64,000 bases of DNA from JAFGHJ01 sp964525555 (GTDB taxonomy: Bacteria > Hydrothermota > UBA3072), in contig CAZGHN010000001.1 in the NCBI GenBank assembly GCA_964525555.1, forward strand, positions 372,001 to 436,000, in the 5' to 3' direction. The notes under the pieces are model-generated. The model worked only from the letters and a program-made list of their open reading frames with translations, searched no databases and was not told the origin of the DNA. The position numbers were made by a program, and so were the translations under genes. Of the stretch, positions 42,798 to 50,572 are shown piece after piece; the first letter of the stretch is position 1, and each line of letters opens with the position of its first letter.

Positions 42798-43670
42798 CTA
42801 CATTATTAATAACTTACCTGTTCCGGAACAACTTCTGCCTATAACTCTAACTATATAGACACCTGCAGGCAAGTTCCCAACTGAAACTTCGTTACTGCCA
42901 GCGTCAGCTGTACCAGCAGTTTCGAATACCTTACTTCCATCTATTCTGAAACAACTCACTACTACTGGTTCAGAATTGGTCATAGAGAATTTTATGCTAT
43001 TGATAGAGGTTCCAATAGTCAGTGCACTAGCAGCAACTTCCTCCTCTATACCGCCAAGTCTAGACTCTACGTCATCCATGTATAGAGTACAAGACGGGTT
43101 CAAAAGAAGTGAGTCGGTATAGATCCAAATATCGAATTGTATTATAGGAAGATCTATTGTATCCCCATTGGCGATCGTCTCCGGACAAGGCGCAATCAGA
43201 TTGTTCCATGCACCGAAAGTTAAATCACCAGGCATATATTTACCAAATGTACACCATGACCAATCGGAATCCCTGTTAAAAACGATAAAACTGTCAATAG
43301 GTGCTCCTGCGGGAATATAGAACCAATACGACACCTCACTGCCGTAACCAAACTGATCATGTATGAAAACACTGTCTGTACAAATACCATTTGTCCAGAA
43401 AGATGATTTGCAGTATAGCAACCACCAGTGTAACTGCCCGAAAGGCATAGTATCAACAAGCGGAATCATTACAGAACGGCTATCGTTATGAGGATTAAGT
43501 GTGTTTATATGAATATCATCATAATTATTAAAATCCCTTGTCCTAGCCCATCCTAAAGACGAATCACCCCAAACCGTGTCAGGTGTCTCATAAGTCTGTG
43601 TAGCATATGAGTACGCGGGTAGAGATGATACTAACATCAAAGCGAACAACAATACTAAAAACTTCCTCAC
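42798..43670 (-). CDS. Secreted paralogue family protein, copy 6, with a different C-terminal domain
   Basis: 290 residues, GTG start with GGAGG at 43676-43680. Signal peptide at about 1-20 (SSLPAYSYA). The beta domain (about 22-205) is very close to copy 1 at 2111, and over about 80 bases around 43222-43302 the DNA is identical to 2542-2622. The C-terminus differs from all other copies: instead of IEYSL...GKFISVK it has INSIKFSMTNSEPVVVSCFR, IDGSKVFETAG, VGNLPAGVYIVRV and GTGKLLIM, another type IX-like sorting module. So it is a mosaic: same cargo, different tail. It lacks the family 3' repeat found after copies 1, 4 and 5. Confidence 0.85.
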   Translation of the reverse strand: MRKFLVLLFALMLVSSLPAYSYATQTYETPDTVWGDSSLGWARTRDFNNYDDIHINTLNPHNDSRSVMIPLVDTMPFGQLHWWLLYCKSSFWTNGICTDSVFIHDQFGYGSEVSYWFYIPAGAPIDSFIVFNRDSDWSWCTFGKYMPGDLTFGAWNNLIAPCPETIANGDTIDLPIIQFDIWIYTDSLLLNPSCTLYMDDVESRLGGIEEEVAASALTIGTSINSIKFSMTNSEPVVVSCFRIDGSKVFETAGTADAGSNEVSVGNLPAGVYIVRVIGRSCSGTGKLLIM

Positions 43671-43788
43671 ATTGACCTCCTTTAAGTTTTACCTAAATTT
43701 GGACGATTCTTACAATCTTTATCCGCTGCTTTATTCCTCCAAGTTGTCCATACATTCCTCCTCATTGCAGATCAACAGACCAATATTA

Positions 43789-43817
43789 ATTATATAAAAT
43801 CCGCGGTACTTTGTCAA
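43789..43817 (-). promoter_or_regulatory. Promoter of secreted paralogue copy 6
   Basis: Minus strand TTGACA (43812-43817), 17-base spacer, TATAAT (43789-43794), giving a leader of roughly 110 bases. The leader contains AAATTTGGACGATTCTT, matched inversely just after the gene. Bases 43818-44019 are AT-rich with nothing recognised. Confidence 0.6.
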
Positions 43818-44019
43818 GGGTCTAATTTTATTTGTTATTATTATATTTTATTAACGTTCCTTCATCAATTTTTCAATTTATTAAATAACAATAATACCTT
43901 TGAATAATTCTAAAAACCTTGATTTTACTTAAAAACCATCTTATATAGATATTCTAAGACACCGGGAAATTTGAATCGGAACAAAGAAAAAATAAATTTT
44001 GTTTCAATAAAATCCTACC

Positions 44020-44075
44020 CCTAAAACCTCAAATCCTAAATTACAATTTGGTTATCTGACCCAGATTCGAAGAAT
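44020..44075. repeat. Short intergenic word repeat with GATTCGAAGAATC palindrome
   Basis: CCTAAAACCTCAAATCCTAA followed by GATTCGAAGAATCTATTTAA. The same palindrome occurs at about 1898 and 62192. Confidence 0.5.
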
Positions 44076-45065
44076 CTATTTAACGAATTGCTTGATCTCA
44101 TTTCTAACTATCGCGGAAATATTATACTCTTTTTTCAAATTACTTAATACCAATGGGAATCTATCTTTTAATATCAAAATATTGACCTGCGAATATTTCT
44201 CACCCTTTATTATTGTAGGTTCATCGGAACATAATTTCTCCGAAATCAAATAATTCCTTACCACCTCAACATTAACATTTTCAACATTGAATTTGACATC
44301 AAAATATTTTCTTGCTGTTACAGCACCATATAACTGCTGAAAGATATCTTCCGCTTTTTTCTTCTTCCATTTATCACAAGAAGGGGCCCCATAAAGACCT
44401 GCGCTCGATTTCATTATTTCTTCTATTTCTTTTAAACCATACTCCTCCAAAGTTTTTCCGCTCTGTGAATTGTCAACTATAATATCTGCCCCTTTTGCAA
44501 TGTAACCTTCGGTAACGCCATCAGAACTTATAATTTGAACCATTTTATTTTTTCCTTCGATAATTCCTCTTATTTGCACGAGAGGACTTTCCTTTCCGTA
44601 ATTCGACACATAAGACTTACTTCTCATAATAAAATCTTTTGTGATATTTATATATTCAGTAAAGCATAAGATTGGAGTTTTCCTTTTCTTTTTGAAAAAA
44701 TCCCCAAAAGAACCATACGCGACATCATCAGGAACAGCCGCGACAATTCTTGTTTTTCCGTACTCTAAATCGCCTATTTTAAAAATATTATTTTCGGAAT
44801 TAGCGATGCTTTCTTCTGTAACCCAATCATCCCCAACTATTGCTATATCGAGAAAACCTTTATTCAATTCAACAGGAGCACTTTGAGGTCTAACCAGATA
44901 TACTCCAATCTCGGGATCATTTAATATCTTTAATTTCCCATCAGATTCATTCCCCGGCTCATATCCTCTAATTTCATATCCGGAATCGGTAAGTAATTGA
45001 TAGGTATTTCCTCTATCTTTGGTATTTAAACTCCCTTTCGGAAGCCCTAATTTTATTTTATTCAT
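44076..45065 (-). CDS. hisG: ATP phosphoribosyltransferase, long form
   Basis: 329 residues. It catalyses the first step of histidine synthesis, ATP plus PRPP to phosphoribosyl-ATP. Landmarks: KLGLPKGSL at the N-terminus, DIAIVGDDWVTE (periplasmic-binding-like fold), the PRPP loop in the GVTEGYIAKGADIIVDNSQSGKTLEEYGL segment, and a C-terminal regulatory domain (about 250-329) with the ferredoxin-like VNVEVVRNYL...QVNILILKDRFPLVLSNLKKEYNI. The long form is homohexameric and inhibited by histidine, and needs no HisZ. No other his gene is in the window, so it is unlinked. A promoter with 16-base spacing and a GAGAGG site precede it. Confidence 0.88.
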   Translation of the reverse strand: MNKIKLGLPKGSLNTKDRGNTYQLLTDSGYEIRGYEPGNESDGKLKILNDPEIGVYLVRPQSAPVELNKGFLDIAIVGDDWVTEESIANSENNIFKIGDLEYGKTRIVAAVPDDVAYGSFGDFFKKKRKTPILCFTEYINITKDFIMRSKSYVSNYGKESPLVQIRGIIEGKNKMVQIISSDGVTEGYIAKGADIIVDNSQSGKTLEEYGLKEIEEIMKSSAGLYGAPSCDKWKKKKAEDIFQQLYGAVTARKYFDVKFNVENVNVEVVRNYLISEKLCSDEPTIIKGEKYSQVNILILKDRFPLVLSNLKKEYNISAIVRNEIKQFVK

Positions 45066-45083
45066 TCAATACCTCTCGTTAAA

Positions 45084-45111
45084 AATATATCAGTTGAATT
45101 TCTATTGTCAA
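45084..45111 (-). promoter_or_regulatory. Promoter of hisG
   Basis: Minus strand TTGACA (45106-45111), 16-base spacer, TATATT (45084-45089), close to consensus, followed by GAGAGG before the ATG. Confidence 0.65.
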
Positions 45112-45114
45112 GCT

Positions 45115-45357
45115 TTCAACCCACCCATCCCCAAAAATTTATTATCACACGGAGCCACAGAGAACACAAAGCCCCACACCACCCACAATTTTATTGTATT
45201 TTTTAAAAAATCCAACACCACACACCATCTTTCTACATGTAGAGTATGTAGAACTTTTAATTTTTATCTTTTTTGCATTTCTATATTGACTACATGTCCT
45301 ACATGTGCAATTTTCTTTGCTAAAGGCCAAAAACCAATAGCCAAGTTAAGGGGGGCT
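45115..45357. repeat. Modular intergenic repeat
   Basis: Words TTATCACACGGAGCCACAGA, GAACACAAAGCCCCACACCA, CCCACAATTTTATTG, then ACATGTAGAGTATGTAG... and ACTACATGTCCTACATGTGC, whose ACATGTAG words also appear at about 54758. The first part is the reverse complement of the TTTGTGTGAGATAAT module. No gene seen. Confidence 0.65.
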
Positions 45358-45417
45358 TGAATTTTTTACCAAAATATATATTCTCATTAAAGATAATTGA
45401 CATTTAAGGAGGTCAAA

Positions 45418-46782
45418 TTGAAAATCGAATTTTACGGCGCTACAAAAGAGGTTACAGGCAGTAAATTTTTACTGAGTTCTAATGGTACTAAAATACTAGT
45501 AGAATGCGGTCTTTTCCAGGGTAAAAGAAAAGAAGCCGAAAGAAAGAATCGAGAATTTTTATTCGGCATCGGAGATATAGACTACATGCTACTATCTCAT
45601 GCTCACATCGATCATTCAGGCAACATTCCTACTCTTGTAAAAAATGGATTTTCCCAGGACATATATACTACTCCCGCAACCATAGATCTTCTCAAGTACC
45701 TCCTCCTTGACTCGGCTTACATCCACGAGAGGGATGCGGAATATGTTAACAAAAAAAACCTCAAAAAAGGTGAAGACCCGATTGACCCCCTATACACAGT
45801 AGAAGATGCAAAACAATCGCTCGAGCTTTTAAAACCGAAAGTTTATGAAAGTAGACAAGAAAGAGGTATAAATTTCGAATTTCTGGATGCCGGACATATA
45901 CTTGGTTCTTCTGAAATATTAATGGAGACAGACGGCAAAAGAATTCTTTTTACAGGCGATTTAGGCAGAAGCAATCTACCAATAATAAAAGACCCGAAAA
46001 TCCCCGGTAAAGTAGACATTCTAATTATCGAAAGCACCTACGGAAATCGATTACATAGAGACATTGAGAATGCAAAAAGCGACCTCGAAGGGATTTTGAA
46101 AAAAGCCATAAGCAGAAAAGGAAAAGTAATAATCCCCTCATTTGCATTAGAAAGAGCACAAGAAATAATATATGCTATCAACTCACTTATAATAGATGAA
46201 AAAATACCAGAAATACCAATTTATGTTGATTCTCCACTCACTGTAGAAATAACAAACGTATTTATGAAACACCCGGAATATTTTGACAAAGAAGCATACC
46301 GAATGCTTCAGGAAAATCACATTTTTAATTACGGACAAATAAACTATATAAAAGATGTAGAGCAATCAAAAGCATTAAATAGCAAAGAAGGACCAATGAT
46401 TATAATATCCGCTTCCGGTATGTGTGAACACGGCAGAATACTGCATCACTTAAAAAACAATATCGAAGACGAAAGGAATATAATCCTCATCGTAGGATAT
46501 CAGGCAAAAAATACACTCGGAAGGAAACTTGTAGAAAAACAGGAGACTGTTAATATTTTTGGGAAACCCTACGAGAGAAAATCCGAAGTTGTTGTCCTTA
46601 ATGAATTTAGTGCACATGCCGACAGAAAAGACCTTATTTACTTCGTAGAGAAAGTTTCCCCGGAAAGAATTTTCCTCGTACACGGAGAAGAAGATCAAAT
46701 GGAACCGCTGGGACTTACATTACAAGAAATGGGATATAACGTAGATATGCCTGAAGTTCCGGGAACATTGTACGAAATATAA
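45418..46782 (+). CDS. Beta-CASP metallo-beta-lactamase ribonuclease
   Basis: 454 residues from a TTG start (45418), with AAGGAGG six bases before it; translation to the usual family start KIEFYGATKEVTGS supports this. Zinc ligands: HAHIDHSG (motif 2), then DAGHILGS and FTGDLG. The beta-CASP insertion (about 190-370) includes IPSFALERAQEI, DSPL and IISASGMCEHGRILHHLKNN, then VLNEFSAHADRKDL and VHGEE near the C-terminus. Such proteins act as RNA endo/exonucleases (CPSF73-like, YsaA-type). Processing or decay of mRNA is the likely job. Monocistronic, followed by an AT-rich gap. Confidence 0.9.
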   Translation: MKIEFYGATKEVTGSKFLLSSNGTKILVECGLFQGKRKEAERKNREFLFGIGDIDYMLLSHAHIDHSGNIPTLVKNGFSQDIYTTPATIDLLKYLLLDSAYIHERDAEYVNKKNLKKGEDPIDPLYTVEDAKQSLELLKPKVYESRQERGINFEFLDAGHILGSSEILMETDGKRILFTGDLGRSNLPIIKDPKIPGKVDILIIESTYGNRLHRDIENAKSDLEGILKKAISRKGKVIIPSFALERAQEIIYAINSLIIDEKIPEIPIYVDSPLTVEITNVFMKHPEYFDKEAYRMLQENHIFNYGQINYIKDVEQSKALNSKEGPMIIISASGMCEHGRILHHLKNNIEDERNIILIVGYQAKNTLGRKLVEKQETVNIFGKPYERKSEVVVLNEFSAHADRKDLIYFVEKVSPERIFLVHGEEDQMEPLGLTLQEMGYNVDMPEVPGTLYEI

Positions 46783-46830
46783 TATCTTCCATAATAGAAA
46801 ATTAAAAAATATATTTTTAATTCCTTGATA

Positions 46831-46858
46831 TTGACATTTTTCAATTTCAAGTTAAAAT
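46831..46858 (+). promoter_or_regulatory. Promoter of the DUF378 gene
   Basis: TTGACA (46831-46836), 16-base spacer, TAAAAT (46853-46858), then AAGGAGG before ATG 46887. Confidence 0.65.
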
Positions 46859-46886
46859 TACTAAACAAAAAAAGGAGGCAAATATC

Positions 46887-47087
46887 ATGAAAAAATTAAA
46901 TGTAGTAGATCTTATTGCACTTATTCTTCTTATCATCGGAGGTTTAAACTGGGGACTCGCAATCTTTAACGTCAACTTAGTCCCGCTCATATTCCGCGTA
47001 GGAATATTGATAAATATTGTTTACGCATTGGTGGGACTCTCCGCAATCTACATTTTGGTCTCTATCGGAAAACTGGGTAAAAAATAA
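46887..47087 (+). CDS. DUF378 small membrane protein
   Basis: 66 residues with two membrane spans (about 8-26 and 34-58). It carries the DUF378 hallmark L-I-I-G-G-L-N-W-G-L near residue 20 and a short central loop, then YALVGLSAIYIL and a basic C-terminus. The family is widespread and has no known function. Strong ribosome site, own promoter and own terminator, so it is a single-gene unit. The start is unambiguous. Confidence 0.9.
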   Translation: MKKLNVVDLIALILLIIGGLNWGLAIFNVNLVPLIFRVGILINIVYALVGLSAIYILVSIGKLGKK

Positions 47088-47108
47088 TAAAAAAATAACA
47101 TCGAGTAA

Positions 47109-47140
47109 TAAAAAGGGTGATTTTCATATCACCCTTTTTA
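47109..47140 (+). terminator. Terminator after DUF378 gene
   Basis: AAAAAGGGTGAT ... ATCACCCTTTTTA, a perfect stem with an A-rich left and T-rich right side. Confidence 0.85.
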
Positions 47141-47295
47141 TTTAAAACCTAATAGTAAGTTCCAGTTCAATCTTTAATCTTGCAGATTTTTAACTTTCTC
47201 TAAATATTTATACATTTTAGATTTTTTATTCTTTCTTTTGGTACCATTTTCTCTATACCAAAATAAAAAGTAAATCATATTTTACTTTAAATAAT

Positions 47296-48063
47296 TTATT
47301 TAATCCGAAGAAGAATAGGAGCGTGATCAGAACCATACACATCCGAAAGGATTTCCGACTTTTCTACTCTATCAATTAAACCCTCTGTCACAAAAAAGTA
47401 ATCTATCCTCCATCCTATATTTTTATTTCTGGCATTGAACCTGTAAGTCCACCAAGTATAGCTTTCCGCCTTATCCGGATAAAAATGTCTGTAAGTATCT
47501 ATATATCCTTTTTTAAGAAGTTTATCAAGCCACTCTCGCTCGACTGGTAAAAATCCTGAATATTTCTCGTTTTCTCTAGGATTTGCAAGATCTATCTCCC
47601 TATGAGCAGTATTAAAATCTCCTGTGATTATAAGTTCTTCCCCTCTATCTCTAAGACTTTCGCACAATTCCAGAAATGCATCATAATAATCAAGTTTGAA
47701 CTGCAAACGTTCTTCACCACTTTTCCCGTTAGGAAAATAAACATTAAACAAGGTAAAATTCGGATATTTTAGCCTTATAAGCCTTCCTTCATTATCAAAT
47801 TTTTCTAATCCAATGCCATAGCTGATATCTTGCGGATTTATTTTTGATAGTGTCAAGACTCCGCTATATCCCTTTCTTTCCGCAGAATTCCAGAAAACAT
47901 CATAATCCTCAAGGCTTATAAATTTATTCAATTCTATCTGACTTTGATTCGCTTTTATTTCCTGAAGACAAAGCACGTCGGGTTTTCTTACTTCAAACCA
48001 TTCCTTGAAGCCTTTTTTAACTATTGCCCTCAGTCCATTTACATTGAAGGAAATAATATCCAT
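47296..48063 (-). CDS. xth: Exodeoxyribonuclease III / AP endonuclease
   Basis: 255 residues from ATG 48063 (MDIISFNVNGLRA); the frame runs 24 bases further, but the family start is conserved here. It cleaves DNA at abasic sites and has 3'-phosphatase/exonuclease activity in base-excision repair. Landmarks: FNVNGLRAI, LCLQEIKA (metal-binding Glu), Y-P-N-G near residue 110, ITGDFNTAHREIDLANP (catalytic Asp/Asn), WRIDYFFVTEGL and YGSDHAPILL with the catalytic Asp-His. Full length. Monocistronic, promoter at 48092-48119. Confidence 0.94.
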   Translation of the reverse strand: MDIISFNVNGLRAIVKKGFKEWFEVRKPDVLCLQEIKANQSQIELNKFISLEDYDVFWNSAERKGYSGVLTLSKINPQDISYGIGLEKFDNEGRLIRLKYPNFTLFNVYFPNGKSGEERLQFKLDYYDAFLELCESLRDRGEELIITGDFNTAHREIDLANPRENEKYSGFLPVEREWLDKLLKKGYIDTYRHFYPDKAESYTWWTYRFNARNKNIGWRIDYFFVTEGLIDRVEKSEILSDVYGSDHAPILLRIK

Positions 48064-48091
48064 AATTACTACCAAAGATATGCTCAAGACA

Positions 48092-48119
48092 ATGTTATTA
48101 AGCTATAGTCATTTGTCAA
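48092..48119 (-). promoter_or_regulatory. Probable promoter of xth
   Basis: Minus strand TTGACA (48114-48119), 16-base spacer, TAACAT (48092-48097). The -10 box is a weaker match. Confidence 0.45.
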
Positions 48120-48420
48120 GCTCCATTGATTCTTTGAATACAAGTTGAATGGTTGAATTGTTGAGTAGTTGAATAGAAAAAACAAGAAAACTTTGCGCTC
48201 TCCTGAGTACTTTGCGGCTATTTTTAGGATTTAGGATTTCGGGATTAGGATTTGGATGACAGTGAGTAGGAAGTATAGAGTAGTAAGTAGAATAAAAAAC
48301 AAAGTTAAAAAAAGTGTGTGGGGGGCTTTGCGTCCTTTGTGGCTTTGTGTGAGATAATGTTTTCTGGTGGTGGGATTCTGTATTCTGATTCCGCCCCTTC
48401 TGAATTCTTTATTTTATAAT
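48120..48420. repeat. Modular intergenic repeat carrying the second arm of the 91-base inverted pair
   Basis: In order: GATTCTTTGAATAC, AGTTGAATGGTTGAATTGTT, TTGCGCTCTCC, TTTAGGATTTAGGATTTCGG/GATTAGGATTTGG, AGTGAGTAGGAAGTATAGAG, the exact 91-base block 48289-48379, and GTATTCTGATTCCGCC/CCTTCTGAATTC. It lies between divergent genes, just before a leaderless-type promoter. No gene seen. Confidence 0.9.
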
Positions 48421-48425
48421 TACCC

Positions 48426-48454
48426 TTGACATTATTAACTTTTATTCGTAATTA
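48426..48454 (+). promoter_or_regulatory. Probable promoter, leaderless type, of the CHASE2 cyclase gene
   Basis: TTGACA (48426-48431), 17-base spacer, TAATTA (48449-48454), seven bases to ATG 48462 and no ribosome site. The -10 box is weak. Confidence 0.4.
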
Positions 48455-48461
48455 TCATATT

Positions 48462-50432
48462 ATGAAAAAGAATACAACATTAATCTTACTTGGCTTTACC
48501 ATTGTAATTATACTTTTTGTTTTAATGGAACTAAGGCCTGAAATATATATGCCTCTTGAGCGATTTCTTTACGATAAGAGAGAATTCTTTGAAATCGATT
48601 TAACCCAGCAGCGAAATGAAATAAACATTATAGATATAGATGCAAAAAGCGTGAAAGAACTTGGCAGATATCATAATTGGCCAAGATATTATTTTGGAAA
48701 GGCTATAGAAACCGTTTCAAAACAAAGACCGTATGTTATAGGATTAGATGTAATATTCTCGGTCCCTGATTCTCTAAACGAACTTGTAAAAAAAGTCTAC
48801 CTGGAAAGACTAACGGAGGACTTCGAAAAAATATTTCCGGAAAAAGATACTGCAGAGATAAAAGAGAAAATAAAAACTTCGCTTTCCGCTCTTTCCTTTG
48901 ACACTTATATCTCCTCTACGATAAAGAAAGCCGGAAACGTCGTACTTGCATCCTATCTAAATACAGACAGCAGCAACATGCCTTCTATCGATTTAAGTAA
49001 ATATTTTTTACCCAAAATCCCCCCACCCAAAAAGTCAGAACTTACCTACGAAGGTATAACAGTTCCTATTCCAGAATACTTAGAAGCTGGTGCAAAAATA
49101 GGCCTGGTTAACGATGTTTTCGACCCCGACGGGGTAAGGAGAAAAGACCCATTATTTTTCAATTATAAAGATAATACACTACCTTCTTTTTCTCTTGCAA
49201 TTGCTACCAGAGCAGTAAAAAATTGGGATTTTAAACATGGGAAAATAGAGATTCTAAACAGAGAAATTCATTTAGAAGACAATGTTTTTCTACGAATAAA
49301 ATATCAGGGCGATGCGAAGACATTCAGGTATGTTTCATTCGTAGACGTAATAAAAGGAAATATTCCTGATACTCTATTCTCAAAAAAAATAGTTTTGTTC
49401 GGATCCTCTCTCCCTGAACTATACGATTACTCTCAAACTCCCTTTGGAGCAAAATTACCTGGTGTAGAATGTCATGCTAATGTAATACATAATTTACTTT
49501 TTTCTAAACCCATAACTACTCCACCAAAATACATTGTAATAATAATTTCAATATTTTTAATTTCCATCACTTTACTATTAGCAAATAAGACCGCCCCTTA
49601 TATTTCACCAATAATTGCTTTTATAATTATTATAGTATATGTATTGTTTACAATAGTAATGTACATGAGTTATTTTACCTCTTACGAAATGTCGCGCCCA
49701 ATTATTGGTATTACTTTTGCCTTTTTGGTCGGTCTTTCTTCCCGAATTTATTTCGGAGAAGAGGAAAAAAAGTGGATTAAAGGTCTGTTTTCGAGATATG
49801 TATCGGAAGAAGTCGTTAATCAAATAATGAAATCTCCGCACTTAAACCTTGAAGGAAAGCGCCAGGAGATAAGCGTGTTATTTTGCGACATAAGAAACTT
49901 CACTCCAAGAGCAGAGAAAGAAGATCCGGAAAATATTGTAAAAATTCTGAATGCCTTTTTCGAGGATATGTCGGATACTATTTTTCAATTCGGTGGCATG
50001 GTAGATAAATATTTAGGCGATGGCATTATGGCACTTTTCGGTGCTCCAATACATCATCCCGGACACGCCGATAGAGCAGTTTCCTGTGCCATTGAAATGC
50101 AGAATCGTATACACTATCTAAACCAAAAAGAAATAATGAGAGAAAAAATTCCTCTTGAAATCGGAATCGGCATAAGCTCTGGAGAATCAGTCATAGGGAA
50201 CGTAGGTTCTGCAAACAGAATAGAATATACGGCTATCGGAGATCCGGTAAACACGTCTGCGCGTATCGAACCCCTTAATAAAGAATATAAAACAAAAATA
50301 CTGATATCGGAGACAACAAAAAACCAGCTACAGGGGACGTACAAAATACATTTCGTAGGTAAACTCCAGCTAAAAGGTAAAACTGAATCCACAGGGGTAT
50401 ATGCAATAACCTCTGATTTATCACTATGGTAA
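48462..50432 (+). CDS. CHASE2-domain class III adenylate/guanylate cyclase
   Basis: About 656 residues from ATG 48462. N-terminal span (about 5-23), extracytoplasmic CHASE2 sensor (about 30-340) with NIIDIDAKSVKELGRYHNWPR...VIGLDVIFS, three further spans (about 350-440), and a C-terminal cyclase domain (about 465-650) with metal-binding Asp in SVLFCDIRNFTPRAE and VDKYLGDGIMALFGAP, and AIGDPVNTSARIEPLNK with the transition-state Asn/Arg region. It makes a cyclic nucleotide in response to an external signal. The next gene encodes a FecR-domain protein, a pairing often seen with CHASE2 cyclases. No cyclic-nucleotide receptor is in the window. Confidence 0.92.
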   Translation: MKKNTTLILLGFTIVIILFVLMELRPEIYMPLERFLYDKREFFEIDLTQQRNEINIIDIDAKSVKELGRYHNWPRYYFGKAIETVSKQRPYVIGLDVIFSVPDSLNELVKKVYLERLTEDFEKIFPEKDTAEIKEKIKTSLSALSFDTYISSTIKKAGNVVLASYLNTDSSNMPSIDLSKYFLPKIPPPKKSELTYEGITVPIPEYLEAGAKIGLVNDVFDPDGVRRKDPLFFNYKDNTLPSFSLAIATRAVKNWDFKHGKIEILNREIHLEDNVFLRIKYQGDAKTFRYVSFVDVIKGNIPDTLFSKKIVLFGSSLPELYDYSQTPFGAKLPGVECHANVIHNLLFSKPITTPPKYIVIIISIFLISITLLLANKTAPYISPIIAFIIIIVYVLFTIVMYMSYFTSYEMSRPIIGITFAFLVGLSSRIYFGEEEKKWIKGLFSRYVSEEVVNQIMKSPHLNLEGKRQEISVLFCDIRNFTPRAEKEDPENIVKILNAFFEDMSDTIFQFGGMVDKYLGDGIMALFGAPIHHPGHADRAVSCAIEMQNRIHYLNQKEIMREKIPLEIGIGISSGESVIGNVGSANRIEYTAIGDPVNTSARIEPLNKEYKTKILISETTKNQLQGTYKIHFVGKLQLKGKTESTGVYAITSDLSLW

Positions 50433-50572
50433 GAAGAAAAGAATTAAGCAACCACACCTCATTTTTGTCTGTTTCTTAAAAAAAATAAAAAAGAGAAAAA
50501 ATTGGCAGACAAAGCTATATATTTACGGAACTTATTGTTTGATAATTTATCTAAATTAAAAAGGGAGGAACT

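Noticed and set aside
42737..43710. Insertion sequence around copy 6 because of flanking inverted repeats
   Set aside because: The only gene inside is a secreted protein; no transposase or target duplication seen.
50464..50513. Hairpin TTTGTCTG / CAGACAAA between the cyclase and FecR genes as a terminator
   Set aside because: Stem is short, loop is 34 bases and no T-run follows; the two genes are probably linked.
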